Assembly (NCBI GenBank): GCA_005223375.1
Contig: RXOD01004281.1
Coordinates: 1 to 24,851, forward strand
Origin: Amoebophrya sp. AT5.2
Taxonomy: Eukaryota > Sar > Dinophyceae > Syndiniales > Amoebophryaceae
Direction: 5' to 3'
Length of the DNA stretch: 24,851 nt
A program made the position numbers and the translations under genes. The notes below the pieces were generated by a model. That model worked only from the letters and a program-made list of their open reading frames with translations, was not told the DNA's origin and made no database searches. Shown here piece after piece: positions 10,701 to 21,047 of this stretch (position 1 is the stretch's first letter; each line of letters starts with the position of its first letter).

Positions 10701-13700
10701 GCGATGCGCCTGCGTCTGCAGGAAAAGCAGGGGAGAGCGAAATAGCCGAAAGGAAGAACGATTACAGCGACACCAAGATGAAAAGTAACATCAACATCAA
10801 TAAAGCGAACGCTCCGCATTCTTCATCCTCTACCACCTCATCTGCACAGTGTGCGGCGATGTACAGCAAGAACAGTGCTTGTACTATTTCGGGTCAAGAC
10901 GCATGCGCGCAGGCGCAGCCACCGTGGTCGTCCTCGAAACAGCAGCAGCAGCAACACCAAGACCAAGCGGCTCATGATCGATCCGACGGCAGGCCGCGAC
11001 CGCGAGCGTTCCCAGCATCGTCTTCGGCGCAGTTTCCTGCCGCTGCTTGCATCGGGTTCGCGGAGGTGGAAGATGCGGGACGAGCTACAGCAGTCGTGGA
11101 GTGCCCCCGCGATGTGGACGTCAGGACGAGGGGCGAGGACGGCGGTGAAGCCGTGGCTTTCTTGCCGAAGCAGCTGCAGCAGGACGAGGAGCAGGAGCAT
11201 ATGCAGGAGCATAGGCATACTGATAATAACGAAAATCTTGTCCTCTGTACAAGAACTGCAGGAGGTCCTGGTCCTACTACTACTACTGCTATTCCAACAC
11301 CAACATCTAGTACGACAACGACAAGAACCAGCCAGAGCCAGCAGGGGGTCCTGTTGCCCGATGTAGTAATTTCAACACCGTGCGCATGGTCTACGTCCCC
11401 GACCTCCAACATCGAGAAAGAAGGCAACACCAACAGCAGCTGCGACGCCATCAACTCCCAGCGACAGGAGACCTCCACCGCGGCACCACAAGTAACGCGC
11501 CCGGTTTTCGGGGGGGAGTACTCGTGGGGGAAGGCAGAGTGGTCGCATGACGAGCGGCATCTGAATCCGATTGTGAACGCGTCTCTGTCGCATTACGCAT
11601 GCAGCGAACGCGTCACGGACGCCCTTGTCTATGAAGTGCTATCCCTGGTGCAAAAACTGACCAGGAGCGTCGCGACGTCAATAACTTCGTCCGCGGGGTC
11701 AATTGGTGCAGCTCGTGGACCTCTTCCTTCGGAAGCAGATGAAGTACAAGTAGCTCGACCTCTGGCTCCTGCGCATGACGTTGGAGACGAAATTGAGCAC
11801 CTCCCTACGGCCTCTGTGCGAGGTTGTCGTACCGACGCCATCGGCAGCACAGGCACCGCTTCAGCACCGGAAGTGCCGCCCGCTGCCGCTACCGGCCCAG
11901 CATTGTCAGCAGCTGCGTCAAGAGCTACTTCTGCGCCTACACCCACACCAGCTGCCGCACCATATGATTCTCCTCCGACGACCACGACGAGAACTGTGCG
12001 CATCACGATTCTGGATCTCCACTGCAACGAGTGGACGCGTAAGGCGGTTTCCCAGGAGGTGACGCGGCTGTACCGGCTTTCTCGGCGGCTGAAGCGCGCG
12101 GCGACGGTGTCGGTGGAACGCCGCCGCGAGGAGGAACGCCTGATCCAGCGGTGCGACCTGGACGCGCTGCGGTCGTTTTCCCTGGACTTCGAGTACCAAA
12201 TCCACTACTGTGCGGTGTACACCTCGGACACCTTCCCGGATGATCTTCCACACCGCGCGAGCCGCAGCCGGACGCTGAACTCCCTCTTCAAGTTTCGCTT
12301 CCTACGCTGCGACGTCGCGAACGAAGGGTTGCAGAAGTGCCACGAACTACTCATCCGCGGCCAGCAGGCGGAGCTGCTGGAGCACTCTTCTGGCGCTGGA
12401 GGCAGCCCGGCGCACCCGCACCAGGACCAACAGCTGCAGCACCAAGAGAAAGAGTTGAAGTCTCGCAAGCGCAACCACAAGAAAGAGAAACTGCAGGAGG
12501 TGCAGCCGAACCAGCAGAAAGAGCACGCAGGTCGTGAAAGTCAGGACCCTACTTGTTCAGAGGTAGATGATGCCATGCTGCACACCAGCGGCGGGACCAC
12601 GTTGAGCCCGGTCACAACTACTGGATTTTTTCGCGGAAAAAAAATCACCTCGCACGGATGCGTAGACCTGCTCGTCACGCGGGGGGTACTGATGAAAACG
12701 CACATTCAACACGGCTCCGCAGCCATACGCAGCCTGCTGGAAGAAGTAGCCTTGCTCGTGCGACCAGGTACTTTTACTTACCGAGATGAAGCAACTACAC
12801 ATCTACATGTAATAAATTTAATTTTGAATAAAACACGTCTTGTACTTCCCACCTTCACTGATGCGCCGTAATAGGCTTGGTAGTGCTGCTGAAAGTGAAA
12901 CTTATATGCATGAGGTAGTGCCCCCGTTATATTCTTATTCGGAAGCTTGTTTTCATATTTTGATTATAGCTACTTTTTTAGTCAAAAACTGCACTTCGCG
13001 CCGATGACAAAAAGCGCTCGAAAATAACCGTGACCCGGACCACTAAAGCTCATGAACACAAATTTTTCAACATGACTACAGCGCTCGGCAGCGTCTTGAT
13101 GGAGTCTTTGATGATTCGGAACTATGCCAAGCACGTTTGCGAGCTGACCGCACGCGGCGAGGTTCCCGCATGGCTGACCGAGCAGCCCGACTGGCTCCCG
13201 CTCAACCTGGCTCCTGCGTTGACACCGGTTTCTGTCCTCTGCAAGCAGGCCGAGGCACATATTCTGGAAAACGTGCACAAGTGGTTTTGTTTTCCGCCGG
13301 AGACGTTCGCAACCTACCTGCAGCATTTTTGCGGCTTCGTGTATCCTGGAGCGCTGACGCGGGGCGCGCGTCTGCAGGCTCTGCGCAAGGGGAAGTTCTG
13401 CGATTTCTGCGGCAATTCCCTCGTTTACCTGGAGAAGCAGGATTTCGAAGAGAAGGAAACCGTCGTAAAGGCGAACCCCAACTGTGCCGGCTGCGGATGC
13501 AGCTTCTACGACGGGAGCGAATTGGTAGTAATTCTAATTCAATGCATATATTTATAAGTAAGTCGATTTTTATTCTGGGCGCCATCGCCAACTTGTAGAT
13601 CTATAGCTATACTAATCTTCAAATTAAAGTAAGTGTCAAGCTGTACTTTTTTATCTGAAAATATGTCCAGCAAAAGACCAGCTCCATGGTGGTGGTCTAA

Positions 13701-16700
13701 GGTAAAGGTAAACTTCAATTTCCATCGACCAGAGGGTCGTTTTTCCCAACTCCAACTTCCAGTTAATCGAAAAAAATTAAAATATGCAAAGGTCGCGAGT
13801 GGGTACTACATGTGCCGCGGCGGTTGCGATGCCGCGGGATTGGCGGGTCTTTTTCATAGCAATTTTCCAAAGGAGGAAGAACAGCGGGGGGAGAAATTTC
13901 AGCAGGCATTTTCCAACGCTGCTTTATCCACCAACCATGACACAAAGTGGTCGTCGAACTTGTGCATTTTCCACCGGCAGCTCGCGATCAATCGGTTGGT
14001 CGATGATGAGCAAAACGAGCGGCACACGCCCGCGTGCCGCGCTACTCTCTACTGCCAGCGGTGCTTCGACCAGGACGAGAGTTCGGCGAGGGAAGACGAG
14101 CTCCACGATTTACTCACGTTGGCGTCGAAGAGGAGCAGCGCGCGCAACGACTGGATCGAGCAGGAAATGCAGCCGGTTACTGGAGGCGACGTCGACCACC
14201 TACTTCGTGAAGGCGTTGCAGCTCCTCCTGTGGGAGGTGTGGGATCTGGTGCTCCTCTTGTAGCTGGAGGGGAGCAGGCAGGACGAGGAGGGGCTGCTGC
14301 AGCTGCACGCCAGCATCTCCATTTGCTCGGCGAATTCGGGCTGGACGATCTGGAAGAGCCGGGCATGTTGCACGTGGGCGGGGGAACGGAGAGGACGGAC
14401 CACTCCTACACGCGCGGAGAGCTGCTGGCCTACCGCCGCATGTATCTTCGAGACGGCCTGCGCCGAGAACGAAGACGAACGAAAGCGAAAGGAGAGGACC
14501 AGCAGATGAACGAAGACCACGAGCAGCACGACGACGTCTCGGCGACTCCACCTACGACCACGACGCCCGCGGCTGGTGCGCGTGAGGATGAAGACGAAGA
14601 CGGTGATCGTGATAATGTCTTGCTTGCGCATGCGCTGCCGGGTTTCACCACGATCCAACGCGGAGCGGAGCTGGCAATGATTCGACGCTCTCGACAAGCA
14701 AGATTGCGTGCACGGCGGGCAGAGGACACGAAAAAGAAGCAGAAGCGAAACGTCGCTACCCCGTGTTGTGCTGTTGACGCGGAGAGGGAGACGGAGACGC
14801 AGCTAGGATTAGGAAAGGTTCATCAGAGTAGCATTAGCGAAGAGCGGCAGAAAGATAAAAACGAGGGCGAGGAACTAGTGTGTGAGCACCTGGCTGAGTG
14901 CCCCATTCAAGCTTCGGAAAAGCTGCTGATTTCTGATCATCATGGTGATGGAGGAGCACCGTATTGCGCGTTGTCTCCTGATGGTATTGCAAGCGCGCCA
15001 GCGGCCGCGGACGAAGATGAACAAGATGAAACACGAATACCACCGCCGCGGAAACAGCACACGGCGGCTGATGAAGATGGCGAAGTGGACCTCCGCTCCC
15101 GTCATTTTGGCCACCACGACAAACCCACCGGAAGCCGAAGCGCAAAAAATGCTGCTAAACCTGACGTGCAGAGCGACAAGAATCAGTATCACCCGACACC
15201 TCCGATCGAAGCGGAGACTGACGAGAGCACGCACGCCGTACACTCTTCTGCATATTTTTGTTATTTTTTTCATTTTTTTCTGCATATGGATCTAGCGTTC
15301 GTCTGATGTCAATGTTTTGCACGATCGTGGCGCTGCTGCAACAGCTACGAATACTGTCTGAATCGGCTCGACACCAGGCGTCTTCACCTCGCTTTCGAGA
15401 TTCGAGCGAGGAAAGTAGGGGGCGCAACAGTAAGAAGGTGAAGGCTCTTTTGTTTGACGTCACGAGTCCGGCGCCGGGTAGCTTGGTGGAGTCGGCATCT
15501 GTTGGATCCGGTGACGAAAGCTCGAAGGAAATAAAGAAGCGACCAGGAATAGAAGTAGATGCAGCTGTAGAGGGGTCCACCTCGTCCGAGCCTCGACCAT
15601 CGCCTCCCGGTCCCGGCACGGCCACGGAGGACGAGAAAACAAAAACTAAAGTTGAGTCGGAGGTGGATGAACTGGCGGAAGTTCTTGGCGTCCCCCACCA
15701 GCAGAGCGTCCAAGCGAAGCAGAATCCGGGGCGCGAGACCGAGATCTGTAGTGCGGATTATACGGAACCCCCCCAGAGCTTGTCGTCCACGGACAATGTA
15801 GCCGTGGAGGACAACGAGCTCTCCAACGGGGCGCTGGCGGACCTGGTCAGAAGTTTGAAACAGGAACTCGAGCGGGCTTCCCATAAAATGTGCGGCGAGC
15901 GGGGCGGGGACGGTGATGCATGCGCAGGGGCGAAGGACGCCGAATCCGTACAAGCTGCGGGAGATAATGGCGCTGCGCCGCCCGCGCCCGCCCTCGCTCC
16001 ACCTCCACAGGAACCAGAAGCTGCAGAGGAAACGATCCAGAACCTCGACCAAGACGACGGGCAACCCGAACCCGGTGAAGGAGAAGATGTACTCGTAGAT
16101 GCAGCTGCAGCAAGCGCTTCCCTAGCCGCCTCGTCCTCGTCCACGTCAGCCGGAGCTTGTCAGACAAGTGGAGCGGCTGCGGGGCAAAATCCAAATCTGT
16201 CTAGAAGAATGTCTCCCTACTCCTATTCCGTGACCACGGATGGATGCAATTGGGCTTGTGCTTCTCCGCTGCTGCGCGATCTCGATTTTTCAAACCCCGC
16301 TTGTGCGGCAAGCACGTGTACATCGTCAAGGGAAGATTATTACGCCGTGGCCGAAATCGCGATGGCAGAGGCTCGTGCCGCGTCGCTGGTCAACAATCTC
16401 AATCAAAATCCCGCAGAAGGAGCACGACTGGATTTTGGTTCGGCGTCGCCTTGCTCCTTTGCAGGTCAGTCCGCGGCGGGTTCTGCCTGCGCGGGCGTCA
16501 GCCAGCCCCTCGCACCAGCTGCATCGCTCGATTTCGAAGATTACGGTCAACTACATGAACATGCTGCTCCTCTCTCGTCCGCAGCGTCCGCGTCGGCCGC
16601 AACCGGGTCACCAACTGCATACTACGACGCCACGTATGCACGACAAGCGCTGGCGACGATGCTACCGACAAGTGTGGGGGGACCCTGCTACGCTTCGGGG

Positions 16701-17861
16701 GCACTGCAACACAGCGGACTGGACGCACATCAAGCGGCAACGGGCCCCGCGGAACTCCTCGTCCGCGCTCGGTACTTTTGTTCGAGTTCGTTCAAGTTAG
16801 TCTATACACTTAGACGAGCGGGGTAACATCAATGAAACCTGAAGATCCCGCCCTGAGCGGGTTCTACCCACTCACCCGGGTGGGTGGGCGGAACCCGCCA
16901 CCCGGCGGCAGCCAAGCCGCTCCGCTGGTCGCGCGTCCGCCCAAACCGCGACCCCCGCCGGGGCCGGAACCTCGGGCGGGAATGTGGTTCCTGGGAGCCA
17001 ATCCCGCAACCCCCCGCCGGGGCCGAACCTCGTTCGGGGAAGCGGTGTGGGACCCGCACTCGCGACCCCCCGTCGGGACCGAAACCTCGGGCGCAAAAGC
17101 GGTCTGCGCCGTGCGGGACCGCGTTGCGGCCGCCGCGGGCGGGGGGTTGCAATGCATTTGGCTGAGCGAACTCCATAACTATAGTTCATTTCTCGTTCTT
17201 CCGCTTGAGTATGTATCTATGCCTGTGGCTCCTCAATTTCGCACTCCAATATAATGCATTGTCTCGTTGCGTCTGTGTGGTCCTCGTCCACCATCTCCGA
17301 AACCGAAACTATGTACTTATTTACTGTAAAAGTAAGAACATGCTGCACCTGCCTCGACCTCACTGTCTGAAGATTTACTCTGTTGACGTAAATGAATCCA
17401 GAGCGACGTCGCCCGGGCCGCACCAGATGCCTCCATCGATAAGCGCGGTCGACTTTGAAGCCGCACTGTATGCCGACACGGTGGGCGCGGCCTTCGCCGG
17501 AGGCTATAACTTTGGTTTTCACGACACCAGGACCAGTTGCTCCGCGGCGACCTCATCATCTTACGCTAGCAGATACGGCTACGCGGATTATATGTCTAGT
17601 AGAGAAGATTGTAGTGCTGCTTCCAGCACCTCCAAGGGAGCCACCACCGCAGCCACCTCGAGCCGTTTTCACCATCAAGGTGGGAAGAAGGGGTCGCAAA
17701 AAGGAAAAAAACATGGTGCCGGAGCGGGCCTTGGTATGGGCACGGGGTATGCTGGCTACGGCGCCCATGTACCCTTCGGGTCTGGGGGATACCATTTCTG
17801 CGCGGACCAAGGGTACCCAGCCTCGGCTAAAGGCGGGCATTATGGCGGTCGTAGGTATTGA
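7784..17861 (+). CDS. Giant low-complexity protein with Cys/His clusters and a Gly/Tyr-rich tail, function unknown
   Basis: Model: join 7784-12767, 13049-13524, 13792-15237, 15345-16771 and 17402-17861, giving 2930 aa; all phases agree. Residues 1 to about 1400 are disordered, rich in Ser, Arg, Gly, His and Ala. Residues about 1403-1526 (VRITILDLHCNEW... to ...HELLIRG) and about 1618-1780 look folded and partly helical. Next come Cys/His clusters: C1779/C1782, C1807/C1810/C1812, C1828/C1832, C1878/H1881, H1898/C1902/C1908/C1911. These resemble treble-clef zinc fingers but fit no named family that I can confirm. Residues 2303-2777 are acidic and Ala/Ser-rich, and the last 150 residues are rich in Gly, Tyr and Ser. 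Inference: a zinc-binding scaffold or RNA-granule protein. Alternatives: two genes, the first ending at 12869-12871 and the second starting at ATG 13072; or a further break at 15306. The first ATG is 7784, with another at 7799. Confidence 0.55.
7919..7970 (+). repeat. Short tandem duplication inside the coding sequence, read in two frames
   Basis: The 18 bases at 7919-7936 recur exactly at 7953-7970. The offset of 34 bases is not a multiple of three, so the copies are translated in different frames (SGPRSR and QWSSQS). This shows low constraint on the disordered N-terminal region. Confidence 0.85.
11987..12358 (+). other. Folded-looking block in the giant protein
   Basis: Within exon 1 the low-complexity sequence gives way here to about 124 residues with balanced composition: a beta-like start (VRITILDL), a basic helical stretch (RLYRLSRRLKRA, then VERRREEERLI), and a hydrophobic/aromatic part (FEYQIHYCAVY, LFKFRFLRCD). 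Codons are strongly GC-ending. No known domain recognised. It is followed by a Gln/Glu/Lys linker and a second helical segment ending at the exon boundary. Confidence 0.5.
12768..13048 (+). other. Probable intron 1 of the giant gene
   Basis: Donor accag|GTACTTTTAC and acceptor actaaAG|ctc join the frames in phase 1. Composition turns AT-rich soon after the donor and stays so up to the acceptor region. The ORF itself runs 34 more codons to 12871, but that tail has no protein-like pattern. The weak acceptor leaves open that this is instead a gap between two genes, with the next start at ATG 13072. Confidence 0.5.
13399..14061 (+). other. Cys/His-rich clusters, putative zinc-binding region spanning an intron
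   Basis: CDFC, CAGCGC, YMCRGGC, CIFH and HTPAC...CQRC lie in order across exons 2 and 3. The join at 13524/13792 places SFYDGSEL next to VASGYYMC, giving ligand spacing like that of treble-clef fingers (ZZ, C1 or LIM-like). The pattern is seen; zinc binding is inferred. Family assignment not possible by eye. Confidence 0.5.
13525..13791 (+). other. Probable intron 2 of the giant gene
   Basis: Donor gaattg|GTAGTAATT and acceptor atgcaaAG|gtc join in phase 0. The segment is AT-rich (much of 13540-13790 is A/T runs), in clear contrast to the exons. The GTAGTA donor differs from the GTACTT of most other introns here. Confidence 0.6.
15238..15344 (+). other. Probable intron 3 of the giant gene
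   Basis: A frame change is needed here: exon 3's frame stops at 15304-15306, while the downstream frame is open from 15258. Donor acgcc|GTACACTC and acceptor gcaacAG|cta agree in phase 0 and enclose long T runs. An alternative pair (donor 15186, acceptor ending 15295) also keeps phase. A third reading is a separate gene starting at ATG 15305. Confidence 0.45.
16857..16898. repeat. Inverted repeat, 42 bases, cruciform or hairpin potential
   Basis: Outer arms GCGGGTTC (16857-16864) and GAACCCGC (16891-16898) pair exactly. Inside them, 16868-16889 is a nearly perfect palindrome around CACCCGGGTG. Directly upstream, CCCGC and GCGGG (16847-16861) make a second small hairpin that shares sequence with the outer arm. 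Confidence 0.8.
16948..17120. repeat. GC-rich tandem array, three degenerate units of about 57 bases
   Basis: Units begin near 16948, 17006 and 17062 (spacing 58 and 56). Each opens with a run of C followed by CCGGGGCCG or a variant, then GAACCTCG or AAACCTCG, and a G-rich end. The units differ by point changes and small indels, so the array is not recent. It sits wholly within intron 4. Confidence 0.7.
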
Positions 17862-18614
17862 TGTTGAAATCAAATGACGTCGCTGTGGAATTTAAAGCAA
17901 AAAAATATCGGATGTAGAGATGAAATACTAAGTAATACTAACTTTAACTAGATTTTAAAGCTGATGCTGAAGAAGATGCGGTTTGTTGGGCACTCCACTG
18001 CTGTCGGGCGTTTCTCGTGCAGGAGCCTGTCAAAGAGCGACGCAACGACCAGCAACGTGTGGGCCGAATCCGACTAAGGAAAGCGCATTTAACGTCATTA
18101 GGTTTGAGACCGCCACCGCCTTCTTCATTTTAGTAGCGTTATAAAATATGATTATGAGAATTGATTAAATTTCTCGAGCTGCGACTATCATCCCCCCCGC
18201 AATAAATATCAACGCGATACGCGCCGGAGGCGTCTTGAGTTGCACACGAACACACAAAGAAGCTCGCTTTTAACCAGTGCTTGATGCAGGTGCAGAAACA
18301 GAAAGCATGATTGTCATATTAATATCGTTAATTTTTTTTCTTTCGATCAAGGACGTCGGGCAGGGGACAGTCACAGTCAGAATCTTCTTAAGTCGACATT
18401 GGTCAGCTTGCAAGCTTCTGCTGCTTGATAAACTCTGCTCATACTCACCATACATACTAACTTACCTCGTGCCGCCTTGGGTAGTGGAGGTAGTAGTACA
18501 TAGATAGCGAACAAGAAGGACTGAATTTGAATTACTATTACTTAGTAATAAATTTCTCGTCGCGCCGCACGCAGCTCGTGGAGCTCTTCGGGCTCGGGCT
18601 GGGGGTACTTTAGG

Positions 18615-18631
18615 CACTTCTGCTAGAAGTG
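18615..18631. repeat. Short perfect hairpin
   Basis: CACTTCT (18615-18621) pairs with AGAAGTG (18625-18631) around a GCT loop. It lies just downstream of a GC island followed by GTACTTTA at 18605. No T run follows, and no role is assigned. Confidence 0.6.
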
Positions 18632-19042
18632 GTGGATCCTAACGCTAACTAAAGGCCGGCTGTTGTTTAGAGACGGTGAGCCTCTACTCACTCTCGATGA
18701 CTGCCCCCGCTCCACTCGAGCCTCTTCGTTCTCGTCAAATTTGGCAAAAGCAAATGGCTTGCTACTTTGTTTGTTAGAAATGCCCCGGCGAGGAGTGAGG
18801 GTGAGCACGACGGCGAGGACAGCGACACGGACATTCGCACTTATTGTGTGATAATGTATTTTGTGTGGTCTGGCCTTAGTTGCCGCTGGATTTTTTTTTT
18901 ACTTGGATCAGGGGGACGAGCTTCCAGTTCCACGACATCAATACAATCCCACGCTGTAGAAGGTTTAAAAAAGGGCGTGGGCGGCCCCGGCCCGGGCCCT
19001 TTCCTATTCATCTTTTCATCTGAATTAATATAACACGGCACA

Positions 19043-19068
19043 TCAGTCAATCAGTCAGTCAATCAATC
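19043..19068 (+). repeat. Tetranucleotide tract (TCAG/TCAA)
   Basis: About six units of TCAG or TCAA in tandem. A simple microsatellite in non-coding DNA. Confidence 0.75.
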
Positions 19069-21047
19069 TAGCGGTCTTAGGAGACTACAGGCACTTCTAT
19101 CGCGCCGCTCCTACCTGCTCTCGTTCTTAGTTTGCACTTCTTCCGGCTTGCCGCATCATGCATCACCGCGTCGTAGAGAAACAAGATACTTATAGCTTTA
19201 TGATCATGATGAAAAATGAGCCATAGTAGTTATTCTCTATATCCATATGTCATGCGAGATGGCGAGCAAGTGCTTCTTTTATTCCACACGAACGTTGATT
19301 TTCTGATTTTGATAAACTGAGTTGCTTTATTATACTTCACATCCACCCCAGCCTCTCGTCCGCTGCTGCAGGTGGAGGTTCCTAGAAAGATTGGCTTGCG
19401 GTTGCAGACTCAGACTCAGGTCAGGCTACATTGAGGATCCAAACCTTGGGCTGCAGCAGAAGCAGTAGGTACTCACTTCCATGTAATACTGCTCGCAGGG
19501 ATGCTAGGACACTGCCCGTGCCCCTAAACCTAAAACTACAAGAACAAGGGCTTGCTCCTTCAGATGTACAGACATTTCATCTGCAAAGCCATGGACTACA
19601 ACAAAGCAATTTATTCGCAATTCTGGGGTGAAGATGGAACTCTGCAACTTTCAAAAGAAGCAAATCAGAGACTGGAACCAGGCAAAGCAAGTTGGCGGCA
19701 GGGGTCGAACCACGAGTACAGGAGCACGGTTACACTATACAGACAAAATGAAAACTGTGGAATTTTTGCGGACCACGACCATGCAGGGTAGTACATACCA
19801 GCCTTTTTCTAGTACTTACCGGCCTTTGTTAGTAGCTATTAAGTTAAAGTACATAAAATTGAAATTCAAATCCATTCGCATTCTCATCGTCCGTGAAACT
19901 AGGCAGTAAGTGAGAAAGTCAGTAGGTTAGAAGTACGTGCAGCCTTCTATTGGCTCCTGGTGCAGCTGCAGATCCAGATGCAGGCTGCCGCTGCGTGAGC
20001 ACTGAGTCTGACAATGCCTGAGACTAATCAGGCATCTGGCTGCATTTTTTCCTTGTTTTGTTTTACAATCAATGCCGCTTCTACCGCCTCGGAAAAACAA
20101 AAACCTAAGAGCTCCGACTCGGAGTAGGTACGTTTTGGCAGCTCCTCCACGGGGTGACACGCAGGAGGTCGTCTTACCACAAACTTATCAAAGTGCCCGT
20201 CAGGGGAACGCATGTGGGGAATTCGGACCGCCGCCAAGGGTGATTTAATCAAATTATTTTTCATTCTCAGTTGTATCTTTTACATCGCCTCGCGGTGGTC
20301 GTGGTCCTCGCTCCTCATCGCAGCAAAGGCAAAGCTAACGGCCGAGCACCCCTTAGTTTGTGGGTTGACGTATTATGGCTTCAGAAGCTGCGAGGAGAGG
20401 ATCATCTTCGTGAGAGCATTTTCATTTTCAAGATAGATGGTGAGGTGCCCGAGGGACCCTGAGTTTGAGTAGATGGTGCCCTGGGTGGATGGCTGAGGCG
20501 TGATGGCTCAGGTTCATCTGTACGATCTCACCGATTGTTATGTTCAAGATCAAATTGTTGACACGTGGCGAGCGAGCCAGCGCGGCAGCATCCATTACGC
20601 ACCACGGTCACGGACCGTTGACGTTGAAATACATAGACGTAGGAGAGGCACGAGTTGTAAAAACGAGCACGGGCCCCGGGCCCGGCCCCGTGTCGAGGCG
20701 CGTAGGAAAGACAAGAAAGGGAACATCAAAAGCAAGGAAAAGGAACAAAGGCAAAAGGAAAAGGAAAATTCAATCGCCCTTGTCTCTGCGACTGCAGCGT
20801 CAGATCGCTGCTATTGTTATTCGGCTCTGTTCATCTTCTTTCTTGTTGCTGTGACTGTGTCTGTGAATCTCTACGACGTTGACGGTGTGGCCAAGGACAG
20901 TTAGAAGTACAGCTCGTGTTCTCTGTTACTGGCATTGACATCCTGTAGCTGTACGCTCCTCGAGCTCTTCTGTCATGTTCTTGTTCACGACGTCGTGCGC
21001 CTGCTAGACGTAGAACGCGGCCTGAGTACTGTCCTAAAGAAAAATAA

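Larger units (their letters stand above)
16772..17401 (+). other. Intron 4 of the giant gene, with structured GC-rich insert
   Basis: Donor cgctcg|GTACTTTTG and acceptor aatccAG|agc join the two open frames exactly in phase 2. The 630-base intron is far longer than its neighbours because it carries a 42-base inverted repeat and a GC-rich tandem array (see separate entries), flanked by AT-rich sequence. Open frames through the GC-rich part on both strands are a by-product of its composition. Confidence 0.65.
17862..21047. other. Mostly non-coding region, 3.2 kb, no supported gene
   Basis: It begins just after the stop of the giant gene and is largely AT-rich (17880-18560, 19180-19330, 19800-19900). 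It contains small GC islands (18575-18604, 18983-18999, 20671-20689), a hairpin (18615-18631) and a tetranucleotide tract (19043-19068). Several frames of 60-130 codons are open, but none shows a convincing protein pattern. A micro-exon gene cannot be excluded. Confidence 0.45.

Noticed and set aside
12768..12871. The last 34 codons of the long open frame as true C-terminus
   Set aside because: Composition turns AT-rich soon after the GTACTTTT word and the peptide has no coding character. Kept only as the two-gene alternative.
16829..17254. Overlapping open frames on both strands with repeated Pro/Gly/Arg motifs
   Set aside because: All are produced by the stop-poor GC-rich tandem array inside the intron, open in several frames at once.
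18697..18777. A short frame starting MTAPAPLEPLRSR
   Set aside because: Only 26 codons, with no matching donor or partner exon; too little to call.
19521..19537. Telomere-like CCCTAAACCTAAAA
   Set aside because: Less than two degenerate units; chance is enough to explain it.
19690..19725. A B-box-like word (GGTTCGACCCC) on the minus strand, suggesting a tRNA
   Set aside because: Only two base pairs of the T stem would form, and no acceptor stem or A box is at the right distance.
20500..20904. A 134-codon frame with a Lys/Glu-rich middle and a hydrophobic end
   Set aside because: Lys/Glu richness comes from an A/G-rich tract; no homology pattern or splice context, and another frame over the same DNA is equally open.
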